A program made the translations under genes and the position numbers. From Sphaeroforma sirkka (Eukaryota > Opisthokonta > Ichthyosporea > Ichthyophonida), in the NCBI GenBank assembly GCA_001586965.3, contig LUCW03001874.1:15001-44023 (forward strand): a stretch of 29,023 nt of DNA. Direction: 5' to 3'. The notes under the pieces are model-generated. The model did not search any database. It worked only from the letters and a program-made list of their open reading frames with translations, and was not told where the DNA came from. Positions 1 to 18,135 of this stretch are shown here, in pieces. Numbering within the stretch: the first letter of the stretch is position 1; each line of letters starts with the position of its first letter.

Positions 1-37
1 AAAAGCCCCACACTCTTCTCTCTCCTTTTTCATCCAG

Positions 38-152
38 AGTGTCTGTCTCTACAGCTGTGTTATAAAACCGTACACTCTTCACTTTCTTTTTTCATCCAGA
101 ATGTCTGTCTTTACAGCTGTGCTCTCGTTGATAGTAGTTGTGTGTCTCTCAT
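38..152 (+). repeat. Two upstream copies of the exon A head
   Basis: catccag plus the first bases of exon A occurs three times: at 31-59, at 93-152 and at the exon itself (171 onward). The middle copy reads [13 protein letters not shown], very close to the exon's [13 protein letters not shown], and has its own AG acceptor at 98-99. Confidence 0.75.
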
Positions 153-177
153 GTGCCTTCTCTCTTGTTACATCCAG

Positions 178-6549
<6,372 letters not shown>

Positions 6550-6665
6550 TGTGTGTGTGTGTTGTGGATATGACAGCAGGTAATTTCGACGGGTAGTGTT
6601 TGTGTGTGATTGCGGTTAGTGTGTGTGTGTGTAGTGGATGTGATAGCAGGTCATTTTGACAGTTA

Positions 6666-6950
6666 ATGTGTGTGCGTGTGTTCTGGGGTGCTTGTCTTTA
6701 TGTGTAGTGCAGTTGTATGGTCCGTTTAGCCTGAGTAAGGGCTGACGTACCTGAACGCGTGTGTGTTTGTGTTTGTGTTTGTGTTTGTTGTGTATGTGAT
6801 CCGCACCTATACGTATGTGTTTGCGTTTGTGTTTGTGTTGTGTGTCTTGTGTCTGTGTTTGTTTTCATCTTTGTCGTTGTTTGTGTGCTTGTGCTTGTGT
6901 TTTGAGTGTGTGTGTGTGATCTCCTGCGTTCATTGGGTGTGGTTTCATAC
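6666..6950. repeat. GT-rich downstream tract
   Basis: Degenerate GTGTTTGTGTTT/GTGTGT sequence downstream of the stop codon. No gene seen. Confidence 0.7.
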
Positions 6951-6959
6951 TTCGCCAGA

Positions 6960-7213
6960 TGTGCTTATTTACATATACTCGGCATCTAAAGCACACAGTA
7001 CGTGCGACATGTCTTCCAACCCAGGTTATATACATGTACATTTTGCTTATATACATATACTCGGCATTTAACCCACACAGTACGTACGATAGGTCTTCCA
7101 ACCCAGGTTACATACATGTACATTATGCATATATACATATACTCGGCATTTAACTCACACAGTAAGTACGATAAGTTTTCCAACCCAGGTTACATACATG
7201 TACATTATTGTAG
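6960..7213. repeat. 82-bp tandem repeat, 3 copies
   Basis: acatatactcggcat begins at 6971, 7053 and 7135, each copy followed by cttccaacccaggtta and acatgtacat. The copies are highly similar. Confidence 0.9.
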
Positions 7214-7799
7214 TTGAGGTATGTGGTACGTCGGGTATCAAACATGCATTCTAGATCTTTTCAAGCTGCCGTCAAAGGCGAATTCATTCGGTGCGTATAT
7301 GTGAAACCTGCTTGATCAACCTACAGGTAGATACAAATCTATATATATATACTTTCGCAACTTCAATAATAATATTCTGTTCCATCACTATATTGTTCGT
7401 AGATGTATACAGACGGTGGGATATGGATGTCGTTAGGTTTCTGCACGTCTTTGAATACATATCTGCGATTACACTGTACCCCGGATATACGAACATATTG
7501 TAGGGTTTAGGGTTCTACTATGGGGTGCCCACCCATCGTGATTCCCGATCAATACTCATACACACACAATCAGTAGTCCTACACATCCGCATTACTAATA
7601 TCTTTCCTCAATTAACAAACAAAACACACACACCCTGTACAGACGCACCCGTTGGGCTTCCCCGTGTAGCATCAAGTGGCAGAGCCGAGCACATATTCGA
7701 TGATGTGTGAATGGAACGGCTGGGTTGTACGCTAATAAACGTAGCAGTGTGCGGTTAGTGCTGTAAAAAATTTCGCTACTGTGTGCGTACAGCACCTGG
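7214..7799. other. Unassigned interval with no clear gene
   Basis: Mixed-composition sequence with a TA run near 7340, a tagggtttagggtt motif at 7501-7514 and an AATAAA at 7734-7739 that could be a polyadenylation signal. No recognisable coding region. Confidence 0.4.
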
Positions 7800-7917
7800 G
7801 TGTACAGAACAGAGCAGCAGAGCGGCGTTAGTCCTGGTGCTGTAGTGTGTTTGACTATCCCGACAGTGCCATACAGACGCCATCAACGGCACTTCTTTGC
7901 AGCTGTGTGTTGTGGTG

Positions 7918-8061
7918 ATGGCCCTAACCAAGCTATTCAAAAGTGTGGGCGTAGCCAGCTCCTACAGAACGGCAAGCCTGATCAAGGCCGATCGTCTGCT
8001 AGTACGGATGACGGCAACTCGACCCAGGAACCTCCCGGCTTATCACAAGGCGTCGCTTTAG
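7918..8061 (+). CDS. Possible exon of an unidentified gene
   Basis: A 47-codon frame from ATG to TAG, open upstream to a cttctttgcag acceptor-like site at about 7892-7902. It reads M-A-L-T-K-L-F-K-S-V-G-V-A-S-S-Y-R and continues with a basic stretch. Sequence here is richer in G+C than its surroundings, as the LMBRD2-like exons are. I do not recognise it, and a competing longer frame overlaps it (7800-8144). The call rests only on composition and openness. Confidence 0.2.
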   Translation: MALTKLFKSVGVASSYRTASLIKADRLLVRMTATRPRNLPAYHKASL

Positions 8062-8191
8062 TAGGAGCTGTAGGGCGCAAGACTGTGTGGTACCACCAAC
8101 AACAGATATGTGGTATGCGAGGGGTGCTCAGACAGGGTTGCTAAGCAACGACATCAACGGTACAGGGTGCATGGTACACATCGTACATTAT

Positions 8192-8515
8192 TTAGGCCTC
8201 CTGTTGTGTGTTATGCAGCCCAGCGGCTGCGAGAAGGTGTGGGAGTCGACCGCCTGAGCTTCCGCATGACACCACTGATACATTGGACCAGGCTCTGTGT
8301 CCGATTAATTGGGTGCATAGGGCCGAGTGCGTGGGGAGGTGCGGCAGGAGCTCAGACGGGAAACACTCGAGGACAATCGGTCCTGTCACCTCGTCAAAGT
8401 CGTCCCACCAACCTAAGGCCCAGAAAAAGGGACAGGTGCAAGAGAGGGTGTTGAACGGGTTGCTTTGTCCTGGCGTGGGAGTGGAGGGGATACCTATCCG
8501 CCACCGCTGGTGCAC
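8192..8515 (-). CDS. Possible minus-strand exon with an F-D-x-x-x-G-P ... F-P motif
   Basis: A 107-codon minus-strand frame whose middle (about 8357-8406) reads W-W-D-D-F-D-E-V-T-G-P-I-V-L-E-C-F-P. N-termini of DENN/longin-type trafficking proteins (for example Afi1, AVL9 and NPRL2-like proteins) often carry an F-D/H-x-x-x-G-P followed some residues later by Y/F-P. That is the only hint of identity. A pyrimidine-rich stretch and cttag precede the motif on this strand, so an exon starting there is possible. Plus-strand frames over the same bases are also open, so strand and reality are uncertain. Confidence 0.2.
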   Translation of the reverse strand: MHQRWRIGIPSTPTPGQSNPFNTLSCTCPFFWALGWWDDFDEVTGPIVLECFPSELLPHLPTHSALCTQLIGHRAWSNVSVVSCGSSGGRLPHLLAAAGLHNTQQEA

Positions 8516-8679
8516 TTCTGTGCGTACTGTCTAGGAATTGTGTGTGAGCGCAGATCCCGCGCACACACATGTGCGATAGCATGCGCTGAATGCACCACGG
8601 GACAGTACAAACGATACGGACAACAATCACCCCATCCGATCCAGCCTACAATGCAATAGAATGGAATACTATACTTACG

Positions 8680-8681
<2 letters not shown>

Positions 8682-8745
<64 letters not shown>
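8682..8745. repeat. (TA)n microsatellite
   Basis: A pure TA run of about 60 bases. Confidence 0.95.
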
Positions 8746-8747
<2 letters not shown>

Positions 8748-8795
8748 CACACATACCACATGCTGTTATGGCCATGTGGGATATCAGGCGCATAG

Positions 8796-8984
8796 ACAGG
8801 CACTCGAAGAATACTGCCATGCAGGAGACACAAGCGCCCGCTCAAACCACTTCAGACCGGGGATGCGGACAAACAGTACTTTAGGCTTACCGAACGAGTG
8901 CAGCGCCTGCTGAACCAATCACCGCAGAGAGGTCGTATGGAACTATGGCCAGAATCACAGGCGCAGCGTAAGGGAGCTGGATGA
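8796..8984 (+). CDS. Possible terminal exon of an unidentified gene
   Basis: A 62-codon plus-strand frame open from a stop at 8793-8795 to TGA at 8982-8984. It includes R-P-L-K-P-L-Q-T-G-D-A-D-K-Q-Y-F and R-L-T-E-R-V-Q-R-L-L-N-Q, which look like ordinary charged helical protein. An AATAAA follows at 9013-9018, 29 bases after the stop, as expected at a gene end. A second frame through the first half is also open. Identity unknown. Confidence 0.25.
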   Translation, partial: TGTRRILPCRRHKRPLKPLQTGDADKQYFRLTERVQRLLNQSPQRGRMELWPESQAQRKGAG

Positions 8985-9018
8985 TACATAAAATAGGTCC
9001 GTCTCGCATATAAATAAA

Positions 9019-11390
9019 CTAGATATACTAAATTTCGATCATTGCTGTTGTGGTGGAGCCCAAGTACGCGAAAGATTCATTTGGGGGCGGTCGTTTGCCG
9101 GCTAACTCTTGCGAAGTCAGTTATGTGAGATCAATCAACTTGTGAAGAGTTCGTGCGAATCAGATGGTGTGATTTAGGATTGTAAGAGCGAGTGCGAATT
9201 CCACTGCCCAAGTAGAGTACTGTTTAGGCGTGATGTTCTACCACACTCTGTGATTGACCAATTGCACTATAGTATTAAGTAAAGACCCGATAAAGTTCGA
9301 GCCATCACCATACAATACTCAACCGAAATGCAAGCACCATCGCATGTAAAAGTATGAGAGAAATAACTCGTATGTGCAGCCTTGTTTGATACTCGTAAGT
9401 ACACTTATGAGTTGTGGATTCCCGAGCAAACCCCTTTGATATGCAATGAATAAGCTTTATTGTTCGATGGACTTGATTTTAGTACGTCTACCCGTTGAAA
9501 ACACGACCATTCGTAGCACAATTCGAACACACATGGACACGAGTTGTGAGAGGGTATTTGAGAGTGACAAGTGCGTGTGTGTGTGTGTTTGTATACGTAT
9601 TCATTACCTATGACGAGAAGAGTGTAGATGGCACTGGCTGGCAGCCGGGAGTAATTTGGATATACCTCAATTCTGTGGTGTGCTTACAAGGATAAATGAT
9701 TGTTGTCATAAACTATTGTACTGCACGATGCGGGTGTCGTTCTGCATGCTTCACACACATTTGTAAAACCTTACACAAACAAAGCTATCATTGCCGTGTA
9801 TTTATACCACCGTACATTCTCGGGCAAGTGGCTTTGGCTACATCTAGCCACGCAGATACGCGCTTACACGCCGCTACTAAAGGATCGCGAATACAAAACA
9901 AAAAAAATATGCTTTGCTGTGCAGGAATAAGAAATATCCATGTTCCTCATTATTGCACCCAAATCTGTGTGGGCCGATACCGTCGCTGATAGAATTGCGG
10001 CTCGCATTGTACGAGTGTTAGAGCAAGCATCTTTATTATTGACCATGTAGAGAAGTGAAACAGAGTGCTAGGATACACTGCACTAAAGCTGACCTACTTA
10101 ATTTGAATTATTTGATGTCGTAGAGCATCTACTACATGCCATTAGTGAAGGACTGAAGAAATACAGACAACCTGAGGCCACACTCGACGAGTACTGGCCT
10201 TTTTTCAGCACACGAATTGTACTGTGACAAAGTATGTTGTTGTAATCACGACCCCTCTTTTTGAGCCACTCATAGAAGTTACTTATCCCACACCAACCTC
10301 CTCGTGCATGATGAAACAACATATAAGGTTTATAAATATTTATCATGCAGCTGTTCACTTTGGGTCCCTGTGTGAGGAACCCCCTAGTTTATATTTAAAA
10401 TCTGTATTCTTTAAAAATATTTTTAATTAGCCGGCAAAATTATTACTATCTAATTTAACAGTCACCTATAAAAGATCCAGCGGCCATTTCGAGGACTTCA
10501 CACGAACGTAAATGCAGGAATAGCATGTATTATACGGAGGACACCACATTGCAAATTGCAAATGTTCAAACTCATTCGCACAATGTAGAATGAAATCCAT
10601 CATTCCTTATGGCCGAATGAACTTCCTACTTCAAAATCAGACTTGTCATCTCATATTGCGCTACTTAGCCAACATGATCTGTGCAAGGTATAGGTTTGTC
10701 ACTTTCATAACATACAGAATTCGGTTAGTGTAATTCCAACCGGGATAATATTTGATTTGTGGCACCGCATTGTACTAATATGTTCTTAACCGGCATCCAT
10801 CTCACATACTCTATTATAACACTGAATAGAGCGCTTTTGGACTCGACCTGTAGCAAAACTATCATCCGAACCTGGATTTCTGCTGTGGTCAAAGCCAGTT
10901 TGAAACGAATTGCGAAGATACCCGCTCCAACAAGCACCCAGATTCAAGTAAAGCAGCAATCGTACATTATTTTCGAATCAAGCACGAGACCCAATGCGGT
11001 GCAGGCTTGGCACTTGAGATCATCGGCAAACAGCCTTGATCTACTACTGAATCGAGGTCCACAAATACCGAGGACATTTCGATCATAGCATGCCAAAGCC
11101 ACAAGCCGGGACTCCATAAAACTACCCAATCGGCGGTTTTTTTTCTCTTGCTTAACGCAGATCCACTGGAAGCACGTGAGACGAATGTTAAATCAACAAT
11201 GCAGAAACTTTTTTCAGCTTGTCAGAGGACGAACAATGTTAGAGGTCATATGGATGACGCTTATTGACCCACGAGGTCTCAACATGGATATTGCGACGAA
11301 ATCAAATATGGGTTTGAGCGTTATATCAATTTGGATCAGATTGATGTTATGTGTGTGGTTGAAACCTGGCATAGCGTGACATTCCTAAAT
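9019..11390. other. AT-rich interval, no recognisable gene
   Basis: Composition changes here to AT-rich DNA with few microsatellites. Only short frames (under about 110 codons) occur, none with family motifs. A minus-strand frame at 10944-11129 contains R-L-F-A-D-D-L-K, which superficially resembles a LINE reverse transcriptase core, but nothing around it supports that. Confidence 0.4.
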
Positions 11391-11391
11391 C

Positions 11392-11817
11392 ATGTACAAC
11401 GTTCTTGCACGAAGCATCCTACCTTACATAACACTGCACAAAACAAACCCCTTACATCCGGAATGGTTTTCAAGCATTATCTTTCGAAGTTCCATCTTGT
11501 CCATTTTATCACCATATATGATTTTCTTCTGGGTTGGTTTTCGAATGGCTGCATTCTACCTCCCACTTAATTCACTAACAGAGGCAGAAGTTAAACACTA
11601 CATGACTCATCCTGAGATCGGCACCTTTCAATTAAATGTCGTTTGGGTTGATTTCAATTCCAAAGCTAGACAATATGGCCACGGATCCACGATATATGAA
11701 CCCCGCAGAAAGACGGTAGAAAGGCGTCTACAATACATCCGTACGTACAATACTTTTGTACGGATCACAGGTGCTACCGGCCAACAATCCCAGCTTCTCT
11801 TCAAACATACCTCCTAG
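11392..11817 (+). CDS. 141-codon open frame, unidentified
   Basis: The longest frame in the AT-rich interval. Its second half (L-T-E-A-E-V-K-H-Y-M-T-H-P-E-I-G and onward) looks more protein-like than the hydrophobic first half. No motif was recognised and the frame may be chance. Confidence 0.15.
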   Translation: MYNVLARSILPYITLHKTNPLHPEWFSSIIFRSSILSILSPYMIFFWVGFRMAAFYLPLNSLTEAEVKHYMTHPEIGTFQLNVVWVDFNSKARQYGHGSTIYEPRRKTVERRLQYIRTYNTFVRITGATGQQSQLLFKHTS

Positions 11818-11952
11818 CGCACCACAGTATCTATAGGGCCACAAATTTAAAGTTGACCTTCAGGTGGTCCCAAATAAAACCAACTTGCTACTTCGTAAAT
11901 ATCTGCCAATTGCACGACTGTGTTGTACTCTGTACATCTGATACAAATAAAC

Positions 11953-11983
11953 CCAATTAATTTATTATTATTAAATTAATTGG
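11953..11983. repeat. Perfect 12-bp inverted repeat (hairpin)
   Basis: ccaattaattta at 11953-11964 and its exact reverse complement at 11972-11983 flank a 7-base loop. A caaataaac motif lies just upstream. No function is known to me. Confidence 0.8.
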
Positions 11984-12068
11984 CTCAATACTTGGATTTT
12001 TTATTTCTTCGTCTAAAACACCTACATACGTAAACAAACACTAATATCTTACAAATCAACCTCTTCTA

Positions 12069-12269
12069 TTAATGTTGTTGTACTTTCGAAAGTTCTTTTA
12101 TCTTTTTTCTTATCTCACGTATAAAATTCGAAACTGGAAGTCCACTACAGTAGGTGTCATACAGTTTCTCAATTGATAATTGTGCTAAATTACCATGGGC
12201 ATACAGTTTTTCCATTGCCCTCCAGATTACAAATACAAATCGGAAACTATAAACTCGCTTAAAACTCAC
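12069..12269 (-). CDS. 66-codon minus-strand frame, unidentified
   Basis: It reads W-R-A-M-E-K-L-Y-A-H-G-N-L-A-Q-L and then L-P-V-S-N-F-I-R-E-I-R-K-K-I-K-E-L, ending at TAA. The amphipathic composition and G-L-P-V-S faintly recall a SAP-type helix pair, but this is weak. It may be a lone exon or chance. Confidence 0.15.
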   Translation of the reverse strand: MSFKRVYSFRFVFVIWRAMEKLYAHGNLAQLSIEKLYDTYCSGLPVSNFIREIRKKIKELSKVQQH

Positions 12270-15102
12270 CCTCTATCTACTGTCGTAAAATGCTTTGCCG
12301 GCTTGTTTCCATTAAAACCAATCTCAATTTATCCCAAAGAACTTTGAGGGTTCGTGGGGCTTTCATTAGTTCAGTTCGAAGAGTTTGTTGTGTACCTTCA
12401 CTATTTGATTTGTTTCAAGTATTTTTTGAGTACTGGATGTTTGAAAACTGATATTGAGATTTCGTGCTCGAAAACTCATGGTGTTAAACTGACCCATATG
12501 TTCTCTCTTTTTCGTCCGTCTCATCTCTGTTTTTATTTGATGATGGCGACGTATCTCGTATGTCAACAATATATTTATCACGGCGCAATGAAGAAAAGAC
12601 AGATATGCCAGCTCATCTTTAATAAATGTATTTTGGATCATGAAAGTAACTTCGTCTAATTTATTTGTTACATATTATGTAATAAAATCATTTGTAACCC
12701 TTCTAGGTTTGACAGCATTTTTGGGATTGGTCGAAGGGCTGCTGGCGAAAGACCAAGAAAATCTTGGCCATATAGATGGTTCACAGTCTGCATACTCTTG
12801 GAACGATTCCGACAAACATTGCCTGGGAAACTTCCTTTCATTCAAACACAATAATATGTCTATGTTATGGCAATTTATAAATAAGAATGATAAAATTATA
12901 TATTAGACTATGGGATAATAGAGTGAATAACGAGTAAAACATGAATTTGATGCAGATTCATTTAGTTCACTGAAACTGTTATCCTCTGCAGATCTCAGTG
13001 TATTTGATCATGAGATGTTCCAAATACATGAATGGAAAACTTGGGCCGGTAAACATCTAGACAGTTCCAGCAGACGACATGTAGAGTTCCAACGACACAA
13101 CCATGTACGTTGACATTAAAGTACTTTAAATAACATCTCCCTTAGACGACATTCAAATACAAATACATTGTTTGTGATTTATTAGCTGATTTGATTATTT
13201 ACCATGCAGCAAGTGCCCAAGGCACATAATTTAATAATCCTAACACTTTCAGCTAGAAGATGCAAACTATAAACTCTAAAGTTGTCGGACGCGTAGATCG
13301 GTTGGGTCTCCGGTTAGATTCTACAATGAATGGACTGAAGAGCGTTGTGCAATTTAACGGGTTTATGAACAGCTTTCAATATGCGTTTAATAAGGTATTC
13401 GAGTCACTTCCATAAAGCCCCAGCCGCCACCATTCACTCGTCATTGTGGTTCCAACCAACAACCATCCTCTACATCTGACAAGCGGAGAAATATATCAAT
13501 ACTCCTAGGGCCCCGACCACGGTTATGCCCTTGAGTCGTCCGTGTGTTACAGATTATAAAAAGGATCTGCAGGCAATCGTTGCTTATGTAGATCTATGCT
13601 AAGCGAACTCAAGTATATCCAGAATAAAATGCTATCGGCGGTTAAGAAGAGATATCAAATATATCGGGCAATCGATAAGTATACTATATGGTTTTGGAGT
13701 AATTATTGATTTGTAAAGATTACTAAAGTAGGGACGGTGTATGTTGGCCTGGCATTGTCAACTATTCTCTGATTCTGAAATTGGAAAGGTGTCCCAGTTT
13801 GGCCGGGTAGTGTCGCCAACAATCGGTCGGAAACGATTCAAAATGACATTTTCTCAAACTAGGAAAATTCCCCTACTTTTTTTTACAAGGATAATATTAT
13901 ATAAATATTTCAATTCAAAGCGGAAATGGGAATATTCACCGATCTCTAGTTCAATATCGTGTCCCTATGGGTAGGTCATATTTTCTTTCTTGCTTAAAAT
14001 TAAAAAAAAAAATAGGAATTTAACATTAGTAGGGTTTTAGGATTTAAATAGATCATTTTCATGTGCTATGTATGGACAGTGTTTATGCTACTGTGTATAA
14101 TACCAGAACCACTACCCTCTAACGCAATATATGAATGGTGTAAATGACTAAGAATCAGTCGAGTACATACACTAGAAATACATAGCTTGCATTCAATATG
14201 GCTGTGGCTTCTCTATGTATCACATGCATCGCCGAGAAACGGGAATAGTGATAATAGTAAATGTGTGGCCAAATTGTGCAATTTTTCCGATTTTTGTCGT
14301 TGCTTGTAGCAAATTATATGCATCGACAAACGGTTCGAGCTGGTATGCAATTACACTGAACGGTATGGACAAACAATCTGAGTCGGTTAAATATCATTTT
14401 GAACGATAGATAGTGCCTGTCACCAGCGTGCCCGGTCAAATATATATTCAAACTCACATACAAAACCTCGATTTTATATATAAAAAATACTTTGAATAAC
14501 TAATAAAGATGAGGATATCGGAAAAAAAAACACCGAAAAACCTTTCACTGTCACTTCCATAACATCCTGATTTTTGTTATACGATTGAACACTACAGCCT
14601 TGTGAATGAATATGTTATTCGACACAAACATACGATTAAAAACTTAAAGTGACTTTTAACTTTTTAAAGGACGAACAATCTCGGCAGCACAAGGTGAAAA
14701 AAAAACTAAATTGGCTGCGCTTTTTGGTATTGTCGCGTGTGAAACACATGTACCTTACCTCAAAAATCATCTGATACATAATCGTATTTTCAAAAAGATT
14801 AAATTGACTGAAACCCAAAATTCTCTTCTCGAATTATCGTACATTTTAAGGAAAATTCGTCCCTAAAATGTATTTGCAATTTTATGTAGGAAAAGCCGTG
14901 GCCACACCCCTTACCGCTAGATAATCATCAAATTCCGTTTTGCGAGTGGGAATACGAAATATAGCGGGATGGGAAACAATATACCAGTCCCTTCTTTAGA
15001 CAAGGTTTTTATTTAGCAGTATGTCGAATCAGCAGAGATGTTGTTGCAATAGTGTGTTTTGCCTTACAGGCGCTATATGAAGCGCGAGCTTCCATATCTT
15101 GA
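12270..15102. other. AT-rich interval, no recognisable gene
   Basis: Scattered frames of 60 to 100 codons overlap on both strands without motifs. I see no repeats, RNA genes or transposon ends until the inverted LTR piece begins at about 15103. Confidence 0.4.
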
Positions 15103-15471
15103 ATGTAAATAACTGATTTGTGTAAACTTCGATGGAAATTACTAGGTTTCAAACTATAATAAACTAAAATACAATTTAGTCAGTTAGGATTTAGCAGTGG
15201 TAGCTTGTGTAAGAATGATCGGGACTGCCTCTTGTTAAGACCCTAAATATCCTCGATCACACAGGGCGTACCTCTAGCTGTTCTTTATTGAATAATTTTC
15301 ACTAGAAGTACTAAGTGTTCATGACCACTTGCCTAATTTGTAAATAGACATAATAACGTAAGTCACGTTAATACATTAGCTGATATAAATAAAGTTCCAT
15401 CTGAAGAAAATTTAAAAAAAGAAAAAGACTTATTGGATTTTGGAGATTGGCGGGAGGACCAAAATCTATAA
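15103..15471 (-). repeat. Inverted LTR fragment
   Basis: This is the reverse complement of the distal part of the adjoining LTR (about 15716-16085), with high identity. It ends exactly where the forward LTR begins, so the two form a palindrome with arms of about 370 bp around a 244-bp spacer. Confidence 0.85.
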
Positions 15472-16097
15472 TTTAGAAATACGGCCTCCGGTCAGTCTAA
15501 AATATCAAGATCAATTGAGATAATACATTGGTTTTTATTTGTATTTTAAATAATTTAGTACAAGCTCTTTTTCCAATATTTCCAAAGTGTTCTAAATTCA
15601 CTTTGATGGCTCCAATAGCCTGAGTATTTGGTATGACTCATCTACTTGGACCTATTTGAGACATTAGTAGATGTAGGATATTATAAACTAAATTTTATAA
15701 TCTCCGAACTATTACTTATAGATTTTGGTCCTCCCGCCAATCTCCAAAATCCAATAAGTCTTTTTTTTCTTTTTTTTAACTTTTCTTCAGATGGAACTTT
15801 ATTTATATCAGCTAATGTATTAACGTGACTTACGTTATTATGTCTATTTACAAATTAGGCAAGTGGTCATGAACACTTAGTACTTCTAGTGAAAATTATT
15901 CAATAAAGAACAGCTAGAGGTACGCCCTGTGTGATCGAGGATATTTAGGCTCTTAACAAGAGGCAGTCCTGATCATTCTTACACAAGCTACCACTGCTAA
16001 ATCCTAACTGACTAAATTGTATTTTAGTTTAATATAGTTTGAAACCTAGTAATTTCCATCGAAGTTTACATATTTTTTCAGTTATTTAGTAGTTACA
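15472..16097 (+). repeat. 5' LTR of copy 1
   Basis: It starts t-t/g-tagaaatacggcc and ends gtagttaca. Read with the sister LTR's tgta start, this fits the usual TG...CA form with short TGTA/TACA inverted ends. Its sequence recurs at 22468-22600 (partial) and 22601-23245. Confidence 0.8.
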
Positions 16098-16150
16098 GTA
16101 GTGTACTGCTTCTAGACTGTCTGACATCGATTTACTATCCAGCAAATACT

Positions 16151-18100
16151 ATGGCTAAGGGTACTTCTAAAGGCAAGGGAGCCGCTAGCTCTAAGCCTGC
16201 TAAGCCTGCCGAGGTTCCTGAGGTCCCTGTGGAAACACCTAGCCTGTCTGGAGTTGAGCCTGCCGGGGATACTGTTGGGGAAGCAAATTCTGAGGTTGGT
16301 ACAGAGGATTATTCTGAGGATGACTCGTCGGATCCTAAAGCCTTGGAAGAAGAGGTATCTACTACCGCGGAAAGGCTCGCCAGCGTCCGTGTATCACCTA
16401 GGAGTGAAGCTCAGGACCCCAGCTTGCCCCCTGACCACGTGCCGTCAAATATTGGGGATAAATGTCGAAAGGCTGGAAAATTCGTGGATACGAATGTCGG
16501 GGGCATTATAACTCCACATCTAAAGGACACTCCAGCACAAATCCGGAGTGAAAAGGAAGTATTGGACCTGTCCGAAAATTTCGGTTCCGCCATCGATGGA
16601 GAAGCCATTCCATTCAGCTCAAATCTTGGGGCCGAAGCTGAGGACGCCATAACTCGACAACGAGTGGTTGGATCCTCTCAATCTCGACGCCAATTGAACC
16701 GCACTGAAGCGCTCTTGAAGGAGCTAGCGGCAGCAGCAGTTGTGGAACCCTCTATCGTGTCCCACTTGGCTGATATTCTTCCTATACCGAAGAAGAAGAA
16801 AAAATTCGAGCCGAGTTTCGAACCATAGCTCTGATGCTACCATTGACCATCCTCTTGACAAACCTAACCCTGTCAGAGGATATGATCGTATGGAACTCGA
16901 TGTGGTTTACCATCCTCGTAATATCGACCCTCATTTGCCAACTAACCCTGGTAATCACGATTTTGGCAATCGCTACACCAGTACCTCGTTAGAGAGTTCC
17001 CGCTCTAATCCTGAGGATGAGGAAGTGAGAACCAGACATACTCGTCTCAGGCTATTACGCTCTGGTATGCAAGTCCTTAAGGACCGTCTATTGAATGACT
17101 CTGACCTTGACGATAGGGAAGCGGATAACATTCGCTATCTAATCGATAACAAGAGAAAGGAAATAGACACCATCTTGGCACTAGCAGCCCGTAGCACTGA
17201 GCATGAGCCTCGTGAACACTTAGAACCAAGCTTTATAAAGCAGCTAGGTAACGCGCAGGCTGAGGTCGATTTCTCTACTAATGAGAGTACAGTGGAGACA
17301 CTGAAGGCCTTCGACCAACTTAAGGAGTCTGCCAGCCTTAGGGATAAGCAGATGATGAATGAATTTATTCATTTCTGTGAGCCAGGTGAATGGCGAACTA
17401 ACTTGAAGGCTCATGAGCCCAACTGGAAAGCCCTACCCTGGCACCAGTTGCGTGATAATATACTTAACACCTTTTTTGAAGATGCACGTGACCGTGAACT
17501 TCTAGAGTCTCGCAAGTTCTTTGCGAACGATACCACTATTCGAGGTGCTCTAGCTCATATGACACATATGAATACTCGGATGGGTGGTCGTACCTATACT
17601 GGCGAATATTTATTAATTTGTCAGATGATGGAGACTCTGGGAGCTAACCTCTTTAAGAAAGTCAATGATGACATCATCGCCTATGGTGATTTGCGATCTA
17701 TGCCTTGGTCTGTCTTTGAGAAGATAGTACACAAGCATACCAATTCCTCTACTAGAGTACTTAGTACCACGAGCTACACCCAGCCCACTAAGCGAAACGC
17801 AGTAGAGACTAATACTGCGCGTAGTACTAAGAAACCTCGCACTACTACTGAGGGGTACTGGCTCTACTTCTACCGAACCGAAAGGTGATAAGAAGGTGAG
17901 AGCGCCTTGCAAGAAGTGTGGTTACAACCTCACAAAACGTAATGGCAAGTGGAATGGTAGACACGACCCTGTTAAATGTGCACCAGGCAAGCCAGATTTT
18001 GGACACTATATGAAAGAGTGTACTACTTGCAAGGGTACTAACGGTTGGCATAAAGAGGATTGCAAGGACTTACCGGACGTCCAAGTTAAGCACTGACAGT
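16151..18100 (+). pseudogene. gag region of copy 1
   Basis: Begins with a Lys/Ala/Pro-rich segment (M-A-K-G-T-S-K-G-K-G) and an acidic stretch. A central capsid-like part contains W-R-T-N-L and L-P-W-H-Q-L-R-D-N. It finishes with a cysteine-rich segment at about 17900-18070 with paired C-x-x-C motifs, a plausible nucleocapsid zinc region. Gag assignment rests on position and these features, not on a recognised sequence family. Confidence 0.65.
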
Positions 18101-18135
18101 GTCATAGGTGTGCACTAGAGCAAGATTATGAGAAA

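Noticed and set aside
10944-11129. Possible LINE reverse transcriptase core (R-L-F-A-D-D-L-K, minus strand)
   Set aside because: A single short motif match with no flanking reverse transcriptase motifs, poly-A tail or target duplication.
12640-12906. 88-codon plus-strand frame
   Set aside because: No motif, and it overlaps other random frames in AT-rich DNA.
15103-16085. Inverted repeats as evidence of a DIRS-type element with inverted termini
   Set aside because: Direct LTRs recur at 22468 and 22601, and integrase motifs are present, so an LTR element with an extra inverted LTR fragment fits better.
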